A stretch of DNA of 64,000 bases from positions 1 through 64,000 of the forward strand of contig PNJU01000003.1 of assembly GCA_013822015.1 (NCBI GenBank). The letters run 5' to 3'. Both the position numbers and the translations under genes were made by a program. Origin of the DNA: Candidatus Puniceispirillum sp. Lineage in GTDB: Bacteria; Pseudomonadota; Alphaproteobacteria; Caedimonadales; UBA1908. A model generated the notes under the pieces. It did no database searches, was not told the origin of the DNA, and was given only the letters and a program-made list of their open reading frames with translations. Positions 28,574 to 38,947 of the stretch are shown piece after piece. Position 1 is the stretch's first letter. Each line of letters starts with the position of its first letter.

Positions 28574-30745
28574 ATGACAACGCACGTTAATGTTTTGATC
28601 CCCAAGCGCTTAGACAGCGCCTTTACCTACGAGAGCGACGGGCCGTTTTCCCAAGGGGCCTTTGTGCAGGTGCCCCTTGGAAAGATCTTAAAACTTGGCG
28701 TTGTGTGGGACGTGGCCCCATCCTTGCCCGCTCACAAGATCAAGCTAAAGCGCGTTGAGGAGGTCCTTGATTTACCCCCCTTGCCCGGGGCGACCATTGC
28801 GTTTCTAAGGTGGGTTGCGTCCTATACCATGACCCCCCTTGGTCTTGTTTTGAAAATGGCCCTTTGGAGTGATGAGGCGCTCTCATACAAAGAAGACACG
28901 ACCTATCACTGGGAGACCCTCAAAACCCCGGATAAGATCACGCCACCGCGCCAGAAAGTTCTGGATAAAATTGCTCTCGACCCCGTGCATGGCAGTGCAG
29001 CAAGCCTGGCCGCTAGCTGCGGGGTCAGTGCAGGGGTCATTAAGGCCATGGAGGGGGCCGGCATCCTAACAAAGCGCGCCGTCACCCTTTCCTCAACGGT
29101 GGGCGCCAAGGATACGCCCCCTGTGACTTCCCCCGTTGCGCTCAGTCCCGCCCAACAAGAGGCGGCCAATGTCTTGTGCGACCATGTGGATGCAAGCGCC
29201 TTCTTTGTCACCCTCCTTGACGGTGTCACAGGGTCTGGAAAAACCCAGGTTTACTTAGAGGCTGTGGCAAGGGCCCTGGCCCTTGGCAAGCAGGTCCTGA
29301 TTCTTTTGCCTGAAATTTCCTTGACCCCCCAGACACTTGAGCGCTTTGAAACCCGCTTTGGTGTTGAGGCCCACCTGTGGCACTCTGGCACAAGCGCTGC
29401 GCGCAAGAGAAAGACCTGGTTTCGCGCCATAAAGGGCGAACCGTGTGTGGTGATCGGAGCAAGGTCAGCGCTGTTTCTGCCCTTTGCGAACTTGGGGCTC
29501 ATGGTTGTGGATGAGGAACACGAACACGCCTATAAGCAAGAGCAAGGCGTCATTTACCACGCGCGCGACATGGCCGTTGTGCGCGCAAAGCAGGAAAACA
29601 TCAGCCTCATTCTGGCTTCCGCCACCCCAAGCCTTGAAACCCTCGTGAACGCGCAAAAAGGACGCTATGGGCACATCAAGCTGCACGACCGCTTTGCTGG
29701 CGCCCTTATGCCCAGCATCACCCTTGTGGATATGCGCAGCAAAGAGGACGCCCCCCCAAGTGGTCAGTGGCTGTCGCGCCCCATGGTGGACAAGCTCACC
29801 CATGTGCTTGCCTCAAACAAGCAGAGCCTTTTGTATCTCAACAGACGCGGTTACGCGCCCCTCACCCTATGCCGCACCTGCGGACATCGCCTGTCGTGTG
29901 ACGATTGCCATAGCTGGCTTGTGGACCACAAATCTAAGAACATTTTCATGTGCCACCAGTGTGGCCACACGCGCCCACGTATACCTGACTGCACGGCATG
30001 TGGGGCCCAGGACGCCCTTGTCCCTTGTGGCCCAGGGGCCGAGCGCCTTTTTGAGGAGGTTGTGCGGCTTTTTCCCGAAGCGCGCGTGAGTCTCATCACA
30101 AGCGATCATGGCACCCTCCAGGAGCGACACGCCTTGCTATCCGACATGGAGGAAGGGCGTGTGGATATCCTCATCGGCACACAGATGATTGCCAAAGGGC
30201 ACCACTTTCCCCAGCTTGTCTTTGTGGGCATCGTGGACGCAGATTTAGGCCTTTCGGGGGGGGACATCCGGGCCAGTGAGCACACTTACCAGCTTCTGCA
30301 TCAGGTGTCAGGGCGCTGTGGACGCGAAGAGCACCCTGGAGAGGTCATGATTCAAACCTTTGACCCCACGCACCCAGTGCTCCAAGCCCTTGCCAGCGCA
30401 GACCGCGACGGCTTTTTTGAGGCAGAAGTTGCCGCACGTCAAGAATTTCTCATGCCGCCCTTTGCACGCCTTGTGTCTTTTATTCTCTCAGGAACTGACG
30501 AAACCCTTGTGGCGCGCGCCGCGCGTGACTTTGCAAAGGCCGCCCCTGTCCACGAGAGCGTTCAAATCCTTGGGCCCACCCCTGCCCCGCTCATGCGCCT
30601 GGCGGGCAAATGGCGCTGGCGCATTTTGATGAAGGCAGACGCTCACTTTCGCGTGCAGCCTTTCGTCCTTGCCTGGCAAAAGCGTATCAAGCTTCCAAGT
30701 GCGGTCACCCTCCACATTGATGTGGACCCTTACTCGTTTCTCTAG
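28574..30745 (+). CDS. priA: Primosomal helicase PriA
   Basis: About 723 residues. PriA restarts stalled replication forks. The N-terminal DNA-binding domain begins MTTHVNVLIPKRLDSAFTYE; the helicase has Walker [27 protein letters not shown] and the C-terminal motor. Eight zinc-binding cysteines lie in CRTCGHRLSCDDC, MCHQC, CTACG and the intervening segment, as expected. ATG 28574 (AAGG at 28565-28568) fits family alignments; the earlier in-frame ATG 28475 would add 33 residues without family support. It is the first of a plus-strand run to 35.4 kb. Confidence 0.97.
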   Translation: MTTHVNVLIPKRLDSAFTYESDGPFSQGAFVQVPLGKILKLGVVWDVAPSLPAHKIKLKRVEEVLDLPPLPGATIAFLRWVASYTMTPLGLVLKMALWSDEALSYKEDTTYHWETLKTPDKITPPRQKVLDKIALDPVHGSAASLAASCGVSAGVIKAMEGAGILTKRAVTLSSTVGAKDTPPVTSPVALSPAQQEAANVLCDHVDASAFFVTLLDGVTGSGKTQVYLEAVARALALGKQVLILLPEISLTPQTLERFETRFGVEAHLWHSGTSAARKRKTWFRAIKGEPCVVIGARSALFLPFANLGLMVVDEEHEHAYKQEQGVIYHARDMAVVRAKQENISLILASATPSLETLVNAQKGRYGHIKLHDRFAGALMPSITLVDMRSKEDAPPSGQWLSRPMVDKLTHVLASNKQSLLYLNRRGYAPLTLCRTCGHRLSCDDCHSWLVDHKSKNIFMCHQCGHTRPRIPDCTACGAQDALVPCGPGAERLFEEVVRLFPEARVSLITSDHGTLQERHALLSDMEEGRVDILIGTQMIAKGHHFPQLVFVGIVDADLGLSGGDIRASEHTYQLLHQVSGRCGREEHPGEVMIQTFDPTHPVLQALASADRDGFFEAEVAARQEFLMPPFARLVSFILSGTDETLVARAARDFAKAAPVHESVQILGPTPAPLMRLAGKWRWRILMKADAHFRVQPFVLAWQKRIKLPSAVTLHIDVDPYSFL

Positions 30746-30820
30746 CTTTTTTAATAGATAGAAGGGATTAATAGATTTTTAAGAATTCTCCCATACTATT
30801 TCAGCGCCTTGGGGGTGTAT

Positions 30821-33184
30821 GTGAAAGCCGGAACCGTGATCAAAAGTCAAATAGACGACACGCTTGATCCCTTTGAACGATTGGGATACGTGCAAAAGCC
30901 TGCACCCCACATTCTTAAGTTACTCCAAGAGACTTTGCGTACCCAGCTTCCCGATATTTTAGACGTATTTTACGCAGATATTGAAAAGATCCCATCCCTT
31001 TCTCCCTTTGTCGAGGGGAAAATCCAAAAACTCAAGGACGCACAAATCGCCCACTGGTCTAAGGTCATGACCTTCTCTTTCGACCAAGATTACTTAAGTC
31101 GCGTCAAGAATGTAGGCATCGCACACGATAGACATAATATCCCCCCCGACATTTACGTTGCCTCCTACGGAAGATTTTGCACGTCATTTCAGGATATTAT
31201 TACAGCAAAAGGTCTCACAGAATCTGACCGCAGTGAGGCGCTTGTTGCCCTGACGAAAGCGTGCTTTCTGGATTTGGCCCTTTGTCTGCGCGAGTTCATC
31301 ACAGAGCGTGACAAAAACATTCAATTTCTCCTTTGGATGAATCAGCCCAGTGACGCGTCTTTTTCCTTGGAAGAGCGCGTCAAGACGGTGGTGCGAGAGG
31401 CGCTGCCTTTCTTGAAATTTGAGGTGGCGCAAGTCACGGCGGATCAAGACAGCGAGTTTATTAAGGCCTTTGTCCTGTGTGCTCAGTCTGACCGCACCCA
31501 AATTGATCAAGAAAATGCAGTACTGAGTGAGCGTGCCGCAGAGAAACTTAAGCTCCACGTCCAAGACAAAAAAACAATTTTGTGGGCAAGCGCCGAACAA
31601 CTAGAGGAAATTACAGGCGAGCCCCTCCAAGGGAATGCAACCTTTAAAAGCTGCGCTGTTATTCCTCTCAAATTTCATGAGATTGTGTTTGGCACCATCA
31701 CCCTCTTTTCCCATTACCCACGCGCTCAGGAGAACCAAACTCTTCAGGTTCTGGAAGGGATGTCCCTTTTGTTTTCCTCCCTTGTAGAAAAATATAGCAC
31801 ACAGAGCTTTTACCATCACAATTTGCGCCGCCTGTCCTTTTATGATGGTCTGACGGGGTTGCCCAACCGCGCCCTTTTCATGGACAGGCTCGAGCAAGTC
31901 ATGAAACGACCAAGGCGCTTAGAGGGCATGCTGACCGCCATCTACTTCGTGGACATTGATAACTTCAAGGACATTAACGACACTTTGGGGCACGGATGTG
32001 GGGACGCACTTTTAAAGGCGTTTGCACGCAATCTGACGACATCCATGCGCTCGGAAGATACAGCCGCCCGGGTCGGCGGAGACGAGTTTTTAATCATGGC
32101 CTGCGACCTAGAGGATGAAGCCCACGCGGAGGAAATGTCAAAGCGTCTCATGTCCATTTGTGGTGGCGTTTATAAAATCGGCGATACGGAAGTACAGATC
32201 TCCGTCAGTATCGGCGGCCTGATTTTGTCGGAGCCTAATCACGACCTCCAACAACTTCTTCAAAAGGTTGATATTGCAGCGCTCCAAGCCAAAAAGCAGG
32301 GTAAAAACCGCGTGGTGCTCTTTAATCCTCAGTTTCAAGAACAATTTTTGGAGGAGAAAAAACTGGTTCAGGAAATGGAAAAGGCCCTGCGCAAACACCA
32401 GTTTCGCCTTTACTACCAACCCGTTGTTGATATTGTCAAGCAAACAGCCGTTTCCTTTGAAGGACTTGTGAGGTGGATGCATCCCGAGCACGGCTTCATG
32501 ATGCCAGGACGCTTTGTCCCCATTGCCGAGGGGCTCCCTTTGATCCTTGATTTAGGGCTTGAGGTGCTTGAGATGGCACTGCAAGATATCCAAGCCTTTA
32601 CCAAGGGGTTTCCGGATCACCCGGGCCTGAATATTTCCATCAACCTTTCACCCAGACAGCTCTCCCACGAGGATCACTTCACCAAATTCCTCCACCTCAT
32701 CGATAGCGTGCCGGGTGCAGCGCAGCACCTGCGCATCGAGGTGACAGAGAGCAGCTTTGAAAACAATGTGGATCTGATGCGCTTACGCCTTAAAGCCTTT
32801 AAGGACCGGGGCATTAAAACACTCATTGATGACTTTGGGACGGGATATTCTTCCTTGAGTTATCTCAGGCAATTCGAATTTGATTACCTCAAGATTGACG
32901 GGTCTTTCGTCAAAGACGTCCCCACCTGTGATAAGTCGTTGCGTCTTCTCAAAGGGGTCATCGACATTGCCCAAGGACAAGGCATTCAAATTATTGCAGA
33001 AGGTGTTGAAACAAAACGCCAACTTGACCTTCTCATTGAAAACGGGTGCCACTTGATCCAGGGGTATTATTTCTCCAAACCCCTGCCCTTCCAGGAAACC
33101 AACGCCCTCCTTGGCAAATGTCTACTCACGCCCAATATCTTCATGGATAAGATTATCCATGAAGAGCGCTCTCTCATCGCATAA
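30821..33184 (+). CDS. Globin-GAF-GGDEF-EAL c-di-GMP signalling protein
   Basis: About 787 residues, no membrane segment. Residues ~5-160 look like a globin-coupled-sensor (protoglobin) domain: DAQIAHWSKVMTFSFDQDYL and VGIAHDRHNIPPDIYVASYG, where His102 is the likely proximal heme ligand. A GAF-like domain follows (about 180-325). GGDEF (about 335-500) has RVGGDEF at 417-423 with an RxxD inhibitory site (RSED) five residues before. The EAL domain (about 530-770) has EGL for EAL but keeps IDDFGTGYSS, LKIDGSFV and IAEGVET, so both active sites look intact. GTG 30821 has GGGGG at 30811-30815; TTG 30809 is an alternative. By family, it makes and degrades c-di-GMP under O2 or gas control. Confidence 0.9.
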   Translation: MKAGTVIKSQIDDTLDPFERLGYVQKPAPHILKLLQETLRTQLPDILDVFYADIEKIPSLSPFVEGKIQKLKDAQIAHWSKVMTFSFDQDYLSRVKNVGIAHDRHNIPPDIYVASYGRFCTSFQDIITAKGLTESDRSEALVALTKACFLDLALCLREFITERDKNIQFLLWMNQPSDASFSLEERVKTVVREALPFLKFEVAQVTADQDSEFIKAFVLCAQSDRTQIDQENAVLSERAAEKLKLHVQDKKTILWASAEQLEEITGEPLQGNATFKSCAVIPLKFHEIVFGTITLFSHYPRAQENQTLQVLEGMSLLFSSLVEKYSTQSFYHHNLRRLSFYDGLTGLPNRALFMDRLEQVMKRPRRLEGMLTAIYFVDIDNFKDINDTLGHGCGDALLKAFARNLTTSMRSEDTAARVGGDEFLIMACDLEDEAHAEEMSKRLMSICGGVYKIGDTEVQISVSIGGLILSEPNHDLQQLLQKVDIAALQAKKQGKNRVVLFNPQFQEQFLEEKKLVQEMEKALRKHQFRLYYQPVVDIVKQTAVSFEGLVRWMHPEHGFMMPGRFVPIAEGLPLILDLGLEVLEMALQDIQAFTKGFPDHPGLNISINLSPRQLSHEDHFTKFLHLIDSVPGAAQHLRIEVTESSFENNVDLMRLRLKAFKDRGIKTLIDDFGTGYSSLSYLRQFEFDYLKIDGSFVKDVPTCDKSLRLLKGVIDIAQGQGIQIIAEGVETKRQLDLLIENGCHLIQGYYFSKPLPFQETNALLGKCLLTPNIFMDKIIHEERSLIA

Positions 33185-33274
33185 GGCAACAACTCCCAAG
33201 CAGGACCCCACTAGATCTTTTCCTCATTTAGAGGTATGAAAGAAGAGACTGTATTTTTGTGGAACTCACTCAAG

Positions 33275-34033
33275 ATGATGAAGACTTTTTTAAGCGCGAG
33301 CACATTGACTCTCCTACTAACCCTTGGTGCACCTGCCTCCTTCGCCCAAGACACAAACCTCGAAGACCGTGTGGCCTTCCTTGAAGACCAGGTGCGTGAG
33401 CTCACAGGACGCTTAGAAGAATCCCAGCACACCATCAAGCAGCTCAAGCAAGGGGCTCAAATGGGTGCCCATGACGCGGAACCCGTCCTTGAGAAGGATA
33501 AGCCCCTGTCTGCTGTAAAGGCTGAAAAAGAGCGTGATCCCGATGACACCACACTCGACACGGCCATGGCTGATGAAAAGGATGACGATGATGAGGCCGC
33601 CCTTGACGCGCCCGCCAAAAGCCCCCAAGAGGCTTATGACTACGCTCTGGCTCTTTTGAACGAGAAAGAGTACGCCCGGGCCGACGCGGCACTCACCAAG
33701 TTCATCAAGGCCCATCCTAACCACGCCCTTGTTGTCAACGCCCAGTACTGGATTGGTGAGACCCACCTTTTGCGCAAAGAATATAAGCAAGCCGCCCTCC
33801 ACTTTGCCAAGGCCTATAAAACCTACAAGACAACAAAGGCTGACGTGAAAACCGCCAAGGGCAAGCAAGCCACCGCAAAGGCGCCAGAAGCCCTCGTAAA
33901 GCTTGCCATTTCCCTCAAGGCTTTGGGAAAGAAGAAAGAAGCATCAGCAACCCTAGCCCAGCTCCACAAAGAGTTTCCACAGTTGCCTAAGAATATCCAG
34001 CGTATGGCCGAGCGTGCCCAAGCTGGTATGTAA
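33275..34033 (+). CDS. cpoB: Cell-division coordinator CpoB (YbgF)
   Basis: About 252 residues. A signal peptide (MMKTFLSASTLTLLLTLGAP) leads into a coiled-coil segment (LEDRVAFLEDQVRELTGRLE) that trimerises CpoB, an acidic linker rich in Asp/Glu, and a TPR domain (SPQEAYDYALALLNEKEYAR onward). A Lys-rich insert KTTKADVKTAKGKQATAKAP interrupts the TPR region. CpoB coordinates peptidoglycan synthesis with Tol-Pal constriction in the periplasm. ATG 33275 begins the signal peptide; ATG 33236 would leave the ribosome site too close. tol-pal genes are not adjacent here, but tilS is, as in many alphaproteobacteria. Confidence 0.88.
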   Translation: MMKTFLSASTLTLLLTLGAPASFAQDTNLEDRVAFLEDQVRELTGRLEESQHTIKQLKQGAQMGAHDAEPVLEKDKPLSAVKAEKERDPDDTTLDTAMADEKDDDDEAALDAPAKSPQEAYDYALALLNEKEYARADAALTKFIKAHPNHALVVNAQYWIGETHLLRKEYKQAALHFAKAYKTYKTTKADVKTAKGKQATAKAPEALVKLAISLKALGKKKEASATLAQLHKEFPQLPKNIQRMAERAQAGM

Positions 34034-34051
34034 TTTAACGTGGGTGCATGG

Positions 34052-35401
34052 ATGAATCCCTTGCACCCTTTCTCTCCTCCCATGACCATTGATTCTCTTG
34101 ATTCTCTTTTCTCAACCTTTAGCGCCACCATGGACGCCCTGTGTTCATCTGACATGCCCACGCGCATCGCCGTCGCGGTTTCTGGCGGCGCCGATAGTAT
34201 GGCGGCGTGTCTGCTGGCCAAAGAGTGGGCAAGCGCGCGCGGCACAAGCCTTCTCGCCCTCACCGTTGATCACGGCCTGCGCCCTGAATCACGCGTTGAA
34301 GCAGAAAGTGTCCACACGCTTTTAACCTCCTTGGGCGTCACGCACAAAATCCTCACCTGGGAAGGCGAAAAACCCCGCGCGCGCGTCCAGGAGCGGGCAA
34401 GAGAGGCAAGATTGGCGCTCCTGACCAAAGAGTGCCAAAACGAGTGTATTCAACATCTTATTCTTGCCCATCACCGGGATGACCAGGATGAAACGCGCAT
34501 CATGCGCCTGGCGCGTGGCACAACACTCCTGGGTCTTGCGGGTATGTCCGCCGTTCGAGAAAACGACGGCGTTTGTCTCCTTCGGCCCCTCCTGACAACC
34601 CCAAAAAGCGCCCTTGTCGCTTATCTTGAAGAGACCCACGTCCCCTGGATCGAGGATCCGTCTAACCACAAGGACATCTTCACCCGTGTCTTGGTGCGAA
34701 GAGCTTTAGGAAGCGGCCGCCTTCTGCACGTGGTTGAGGACGCGCGGCTCACGTCTTTTCGGCACTTGTGGGAAAAGCATCTGATTTTTCTCCTGGACCG
34801 TCTGGGCGGACTTGAAAACGGCGCCTACGCTCACATAGATCTTGAAGCCTTCCGTCTGCTCCCGGACGTGTGGCAGGAAGGACTTCTTGCCCGTCTTATT
34901 CCTATGATTGGCGCAGGCTTTTACCCCGTGCGTCGGGAATCTATCGCGCGCATCTTGAATAAGATCGCCTCAGGCAAAGGCTTCACGGGGGGCGGATGCC
35001 TCTTTCGCACAAAAGGAAAAACCCTGTGGATCATGCGCGAGCCCTCCCTCATTAAGGATTCAAGTCCACTGATTAAAAGTCAGAGTGTCACGTGGGATAG
35101 GCGTTTTTCCTATTTTGGCCCAAGTGAACCGGGGACCCTGGAAAAATTGGGGGAAAGCGGCGTGCGGCTATTAAAGGAGATGGGCATCAAAATAAACGCC
35201 CCCCGAGAGGCGGTTGAAGGACTGCCCGCCTTATGGCAAGGGGAGCGCCTTGTGTGGACGCCAGGCTTCATCCCCCACCCCGTTCTTGACGTGGGATGCA
35301 AAAGCCTTGTGACAAAGAGGTGGCATGAGGTCTTTGTGCCTAGCCCTCTTGTGGCGCCTCGCCTCCATGAAACACCAAATCCTCTTGCTGGAGCGCCTTA
35401 A
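34052..35401 (+). CDS. tilS: tRNA(Ile)-lysidine synthase
   Basis: About 449 residues. TilS adds lysine to C34 of tRNA-Ile(CAU), changing its codon reading to AUA. The N-type ATP-pyrophosphatase PP-loop [15 protein letters not shown] is near residue 45, followed by [11 protein letters not shown] and [18 protein letters not shown]; the C-terminal domains are present but diverged. ATG 34052 has GGGTG before it; in-frame GTG 34040 and ATG 34082 are alternatives. It starts 18 nt after cpoB. Its last 62 bp overlap the 3' end of uvrB on the other strand, so the two C-termini are encoded on the same DNA. Confidence 0.93.
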   Translation: MNPLHPFSPPMTIDSLDSLFSTFSATMDALCSSDMPTRIAVAVSGGADSMAACLLAKEWASARGTSLLALTVDHGLRPESRVEAESVHTLLTSLGVTHKILTWEGEKPRARVQERAREARLALLTKECQNECIQHLILAHHRDDQDETRIMRLARGTTLLGLAGMSAVRENDGVCLLRPLLTTPKSALVAYLEETHVPWIEDPSNHKDIFTRVLVRRALGSGRLLHVVEDARLTSFRHLWEKHLIFLLDRLGGLENGAYAHIDLEAFRLLPDVWQEGLLARLIPMIGAGFYPVRRESIARILNKIASGKGFTGGGCLFRTKGKTLWIMREPSLIKDSSPLIKSQSVTWDRRFSYFGPSEPGTLEKLGESGVRLLKEMGIKINAPREAVEGLPALWQGERLVWTPGFIPHPVLDVGCKSLVTKRWHEVFVPSPLVAPRLHETPNPLAGAP

Positions 35402-37343
35402 GCTCATCGCGCAACCTGGCTGCTTCTTCAAACTCAAGGTGCTCTGCGGCCGCCAGCATCTCTTTTTCAAGCTGCTTCATTTTACGCGCCCGCTCTTTCT
35501 CGCTCATGCCCTTGGCGGCACTTGGCAGACGCGTATGATCCTTTTCGTACACGCTCTCCAAAATATCCGTGATCTTGCGCTGAACACTTTCGGGTGTGAT
35601 GCCATGAAGGGCGTTGTATTCCTCCTGGCGGGTGCGGCGCCTGGCGCTTTCCTGGAGCGCCTCTTGCATGGAGCGCGTCATGGTGTCGGCGTAGAGCACA
35701 ACCTGACCGTTCACATGGCGCGCTGCGCGGCCAATGGTCTGGATGAGTGAGGTGCGTGAGCGCAAAAACCCTTCCTTATCGGCGTCTAAAATGGCTACCA
35801 TCTGGCACTCCGGGATATCAAGGCCCTCGCGCAGCAAGTTGATGCCGATGAGGACTTCGTAAATACCGCGCCTTAAATCTTGAATGATCTGGAGGCGCTC
35901 AAGGGTTTCAACGTCGGAGTGGAGATATTGGGTTTTAAGGCCGGCTTCCGAAAGATAGCGGCTCAAGGCTTCGGCCATTTTCTTGGTGAGGGTCGTGACA
36001 AGGACGCGTCCGCCTTCCGCCACGACCTTTTGGCACGAGGCAATGAGATCATCCACCTGGTGGGTTGTGGGGCGCACCTCACACACGGGATCAAGTAAAC
36101 CCGTGGGGCGGATCACCTGCTCCACAAAGGCGCCATGGGTGCGCTCAAGCTCCCAGGGACCAGGGGTGGCGGACACAAAGACGCTTTGGGGGCGAAGCGC
36201 GTCCCACTCGGCAAAGGTGAGAGGCCTGTTGTCCTTACACGCCGGCAAGCGAAACCCGTACTCGGAAAGGGTTGTCTTGCGCACTGCGTCCCCGGCGGAC
36301 ATACCACGCACCTGGGGCACACTCACGTGGCTTTCATCCACAATCAACAAGGCGTCCTTGGGTAGGTACTCGAAGAGCGTTGGCGGCGGCTCACCGGGGG
36401 CGCGCCCTGTCAAATAGCGCGAATAGTTCTCAATGCCCGGACAGTATCCAAGGGTCTCCAACATCTCGATGTCAAAACGCGTGCGTTGGTCGATACGCTG
36501 GGCCTCCACAAGCTTGCCCTGGGACTCAAACTCCCGCACGCGCTCGCCCAAATCATGCTTGATCTGCTTGAGCATGCGCTGGATGGAAACCCGCGGAGTC
36601 ACATAGTGGTTGTTGGCGTAAAGTTTTAGGCTCGTTGGCCGCTCAAAGACCTCCCGGGTCAGGGCGTCCACGACGGTCAGACTCTCAATCTCGTCCCCAA
36701 AAAAGGACACGCGCCACGCTTGGTCCTCCAGGTGGGAGGGGAAAATGTCCATCACATCCCCGTGGAGGCGAAAGGTCCCGCGCACAAGGTGCATATCGTT
36801 TCGCTTGTAAAGAAGCTCCACGAGGCGCTTGGCCAGGGTTTGCGGCGCACACACCGCGCCTACCTCCAAGGGGAGTGTCATCTGTTGATAGCTCTCCACA
36901 GAGCCAATACCGTAAATGCACGACACGCTGGCCACCACAATGACGTCGCGCCGCTCCAGAAGCGCCTGGGTTGCGCTGTGGCGCATGCGGTCAATCTGCT
37001 CGTTGACGGAGGACTCCTTCTCCACATAGGTGTCCGAGCGCGGGATATAGGCCTCTGGCTGGTAATAGTCATAGTAGGAGACGAAATACTCAACGGCATT
37101 GTTGGGGAAAAATTCCCGCATTTCGCTATAGAGCTGAGCGGCGAGCGTCTTGTTGGGCGCCATAATGATGGCCGGGCGCCCAAGGGTCGCGATCACATGG
37201 GCCATGGTGAAGGTTTTACCCGACCCGGTTACACCCAAAAGCACCTGGTCCTTTTCGCCACTAAGGGCCCCCTTCACAAGGGCTTCGATGGCGCCAGGCT
37301 GGTCCCCCGCGGGTTGAAAGGGAGAGACAAGATCAAAGCTCAT
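35340..37343 (-). CDS. uvrB: Excinuclease ABC subunit B
   Basis: About 667 residues. UvrB loads at damaged DNA with UvrA and recruits UvrC for nucleotide excision repair. Seen are [12 protein letters not shown] (Walker A), the beta-hairpin [20 protein letters not shown], helicase motif [13 protein letters not shown] and the C-terminal UVR motif [23 protein letters not shown] 37343 has GGAGG five nt upstream and overlaps the yejF stop (ATGA), so uvrB is translationally coupled to a peptide transporter operon. Its last 20 residues, after the UVR motif, are encoded opposite tilS. Confidence 0.98.
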   Translation of the reverse strand: MSFDLVSPFQPAGDQPGAIEALVKGALSGEKDQVLLGVTGSGKTFTMAHVIATLGRPAIIMAPNKTLAAQLYSEMREFFPNNAVEYFVSYYDYYQPEAYIPRSDTYVEKESSVNEQIDRMRHSATQALLERRDVIVVASVSCIYGIGSVESYQQMTLPLEVGAVCAPQTLAKRLVELLYKRNDMHLVRGTFRLHGDVMDIFPSHLEDQAWRVSFFGDEIESLTVVDALTREVFERPTSLKLYANNHYVTPRVSIQRMLKQIKHDLGERVREFESQGKLVEAQRIDQRTRFDIEMLETLGYCPGIENYSRYLTGRAPGEPPPTLFEYLPKDALLIVDESHVSVPQVRGMSAGDAVRKTTLSEYGFRLPACKDNRPLTFAEWDALRPQSVFVSATPGPWELERTHGAFVEQVIRPTGLLDPVCEVRPTTHQVDDLIASCQKVVAEGGRVLVTTLTKKMAEALSRYLSEAGLKTQYLHSDVETLERLQIIQDLRRGIYEVLIGINLLREGLDIPECQMVAILDADKEGFLRSRTSLIQTIGRAARHVNGQVVLYADTMTRSMQEALQESARRRTRQEEYNALHGITPESVQRKITDILESVYEKDHTRLPSAAKGMSEKERARKMKQLEKEMLAAAEHLEFEEAARLRDELKALQQEDLVFHGGEAPQEG

Positions 37344-38947
37344 GCCCGCCTCCAATCAAGGCTAGCTGCCAGTAAGCTCTGGGTATAGGGATCGCGGGGC
37401 TGCTCAAAAACGTCGCTGGCCGTGCCTCTTTCAACGATGCGGCCGCTCTTCATCACCAAGACCTCGTGGGCAATGGCGCGCACCACCTTCAAATCGTGGC
37501 TGATAAAGACGTAGGCCATGTGCTCTTCTTCCTGGAGTTTTTTAAGAAGCTGCAGGACTTCTTTTTGTAAAATACGGTCAAGGGCAGAGGTGGGCTCGTC
37601 CAAAATCAAAAGCTTAGGTTTTAAGACAATGGCACGCGCCAGGGCAATACGCTGGCGCTGGCCGCCCGAGAACTCGTGGGGGTAGCGCTCCATCACCTCC
37701 CTGTCAAGCCCCACCTTTAAAAGGGCTTCCTCAATGCGCGCGTTTAGATCTTCGCGCGTCTTAGTCAGCCCGTGATAGGCGAGCCCCTCCCCCACGATCT
37801 GGGCAATACTCATGCGCGGGCTTAAGGAGGAGAAGGGATCCTGAAACACGATCTGCATGTGGGGACGCAGCCGTCGCATGTCTTTGTTTGAAAGGGCGTG
37901 CAGATCTTGGCCGTCAAAGGTTAAAGCGCCCACTGACGCCTGCAAACGCAAAAGGGCCATGGCCAGGGTCGTCTTACCGGAACCGCTTTCGCCCACAATG
38001 CCCAGGGTATGGCCCGCGCGCAGCTCAAAGGAGGCACTCTCCACCGCGTGGACATGGGATTTCACCCGGCGAAGAATTCCCCCATAAATGGGGAAAGAGA
38101 CACTCAGATTCTGGCAAGATACAACTTGGGGGCTGTCTTGGATGATGCGTGCCGGCGGCCCTTCAGGCTCCGCGCCCAAAAGGCGCTGGGTATAGGGATG
38201 CTGGGGAGATGCAAAAAGTGTCTCCACGGGCGCGTTTTCAACCACCTGCCCTTTTTCCATCACCACCACATGGTCGGCCATATGGCGCACAATGCCAAGA
38301 TCATGGCTGATAAGCAGAAGGGTCAGCTTTAAGCGCTTTTGAAGATCCTTTAAAAGGGCCAGTATCTGGGCCTGAATGGTCACGTCCAAGGCCGTTGTGG
38401 GCTCGTCGGCGATCAGGAGATCAGGCTCCCCTGCCAGCGCCATGGCGATCATGACGCGCTGGCGTTGGCCCCCTGAAAGCTCATGGGGAAAGGCACCCAG
38501 CCGCGCGGCTGGGTTTTCAAAGCCCACAAGCTCTAAAAGCGATAAAATACGCGCGCGCAGGGCGTCTTTTTTGAGCTGGAAATGTAAGTCCAGCGCCTCA
38601 CCAATTTGCTTTTCTATTGTATGGAGAGGATTAAGGGCCGTCATGGGCTCTTGAAAAATCATGGCCATACGTCGTCCACGAAGGGCGCGTCTGTCATTGG
38701 ACGACATCCCCAAAAGGGGTTTGCCCTCAAAGAAGATTTCTCCCTCCGGGTGAAAGGCTTGCGGGTGTGGCAAAAGACCCATGATGGCAAGGGAGGTCAC
38801 GGACTTACCCGATCCACTTTCGCCCACAATGGCCAGGGTCTTTCCTTGCTCAAGGGAAAAGGATGCGCGGCTCACCGCAAGGGTTTCGTCACGCACGCCC
38901 TTAAAAGCAATACTGAGATTTTCGACGCGCAGCAAAGGAGTCGTCAT
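37340..38947 (-). CDS. yejF: Peptide ABC transporter ATP-binding protein YejF
   Basis: 535 residues with two fused nucleotide-binding domains. Walker A motifs are [13 protein letters not shown] and [13 protein letters not shown]; signature motifs are [15 protein letters not shown] and [15 protein letters not shown]. Each half ends in an OppD/F-type peptide-transporter extension. It powers import of oligopeptides (and, in E. coli, microcin C) through YejBE. Its ATG shares one base with the yejE stop (TGATG), and its stop overlaps the uvrB start. Confidence 0.96.
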   Translation of the reverse strand: MTTPLLRVENLSIAFKGVRDETLAVSRASFSLEQGKTLAIVGESGSGKSVTSLAIMGLLPHPQAFHPEGEIFFEGKPLLGMSSNDRRALRGRRMAMIFQEPMTALNPLHTIEKQIGEALDLHFQLKKDALRARILSLLELVGFENPAARLGAFPHELSGGQRQRVMIAMALAGEPDLLIADEPTTALDVTIQAQILALLKDLQKRLKLTLLLISHDLGIVRHMADHVVVMEKGQVVENAPVETLFASPQHPYTQRLLGAEPEGPPARIIQDSPQVVSCQNLSVSFPIYGGILRRVKSHVHAVESASFELRAGHTLGIVGESGSGKTTLAMALLRLQASVGALTFDGQDLHALSNKDMRRLRPHMQIVFQDPFSSLSPRMSIAQIVGEGLAYHGLTKTREDLNARIEEALLKVGLDREVMERYPHEFSGGQRQRIALARAIVLKPKLLILDEPTSALDRILQKEVLQLLKKLQEEEHMAYVFISHDLKVVRAIAHEVLVMKSGRIVERGTASDVFEQPRDPYTQSLLAASLDWRRA

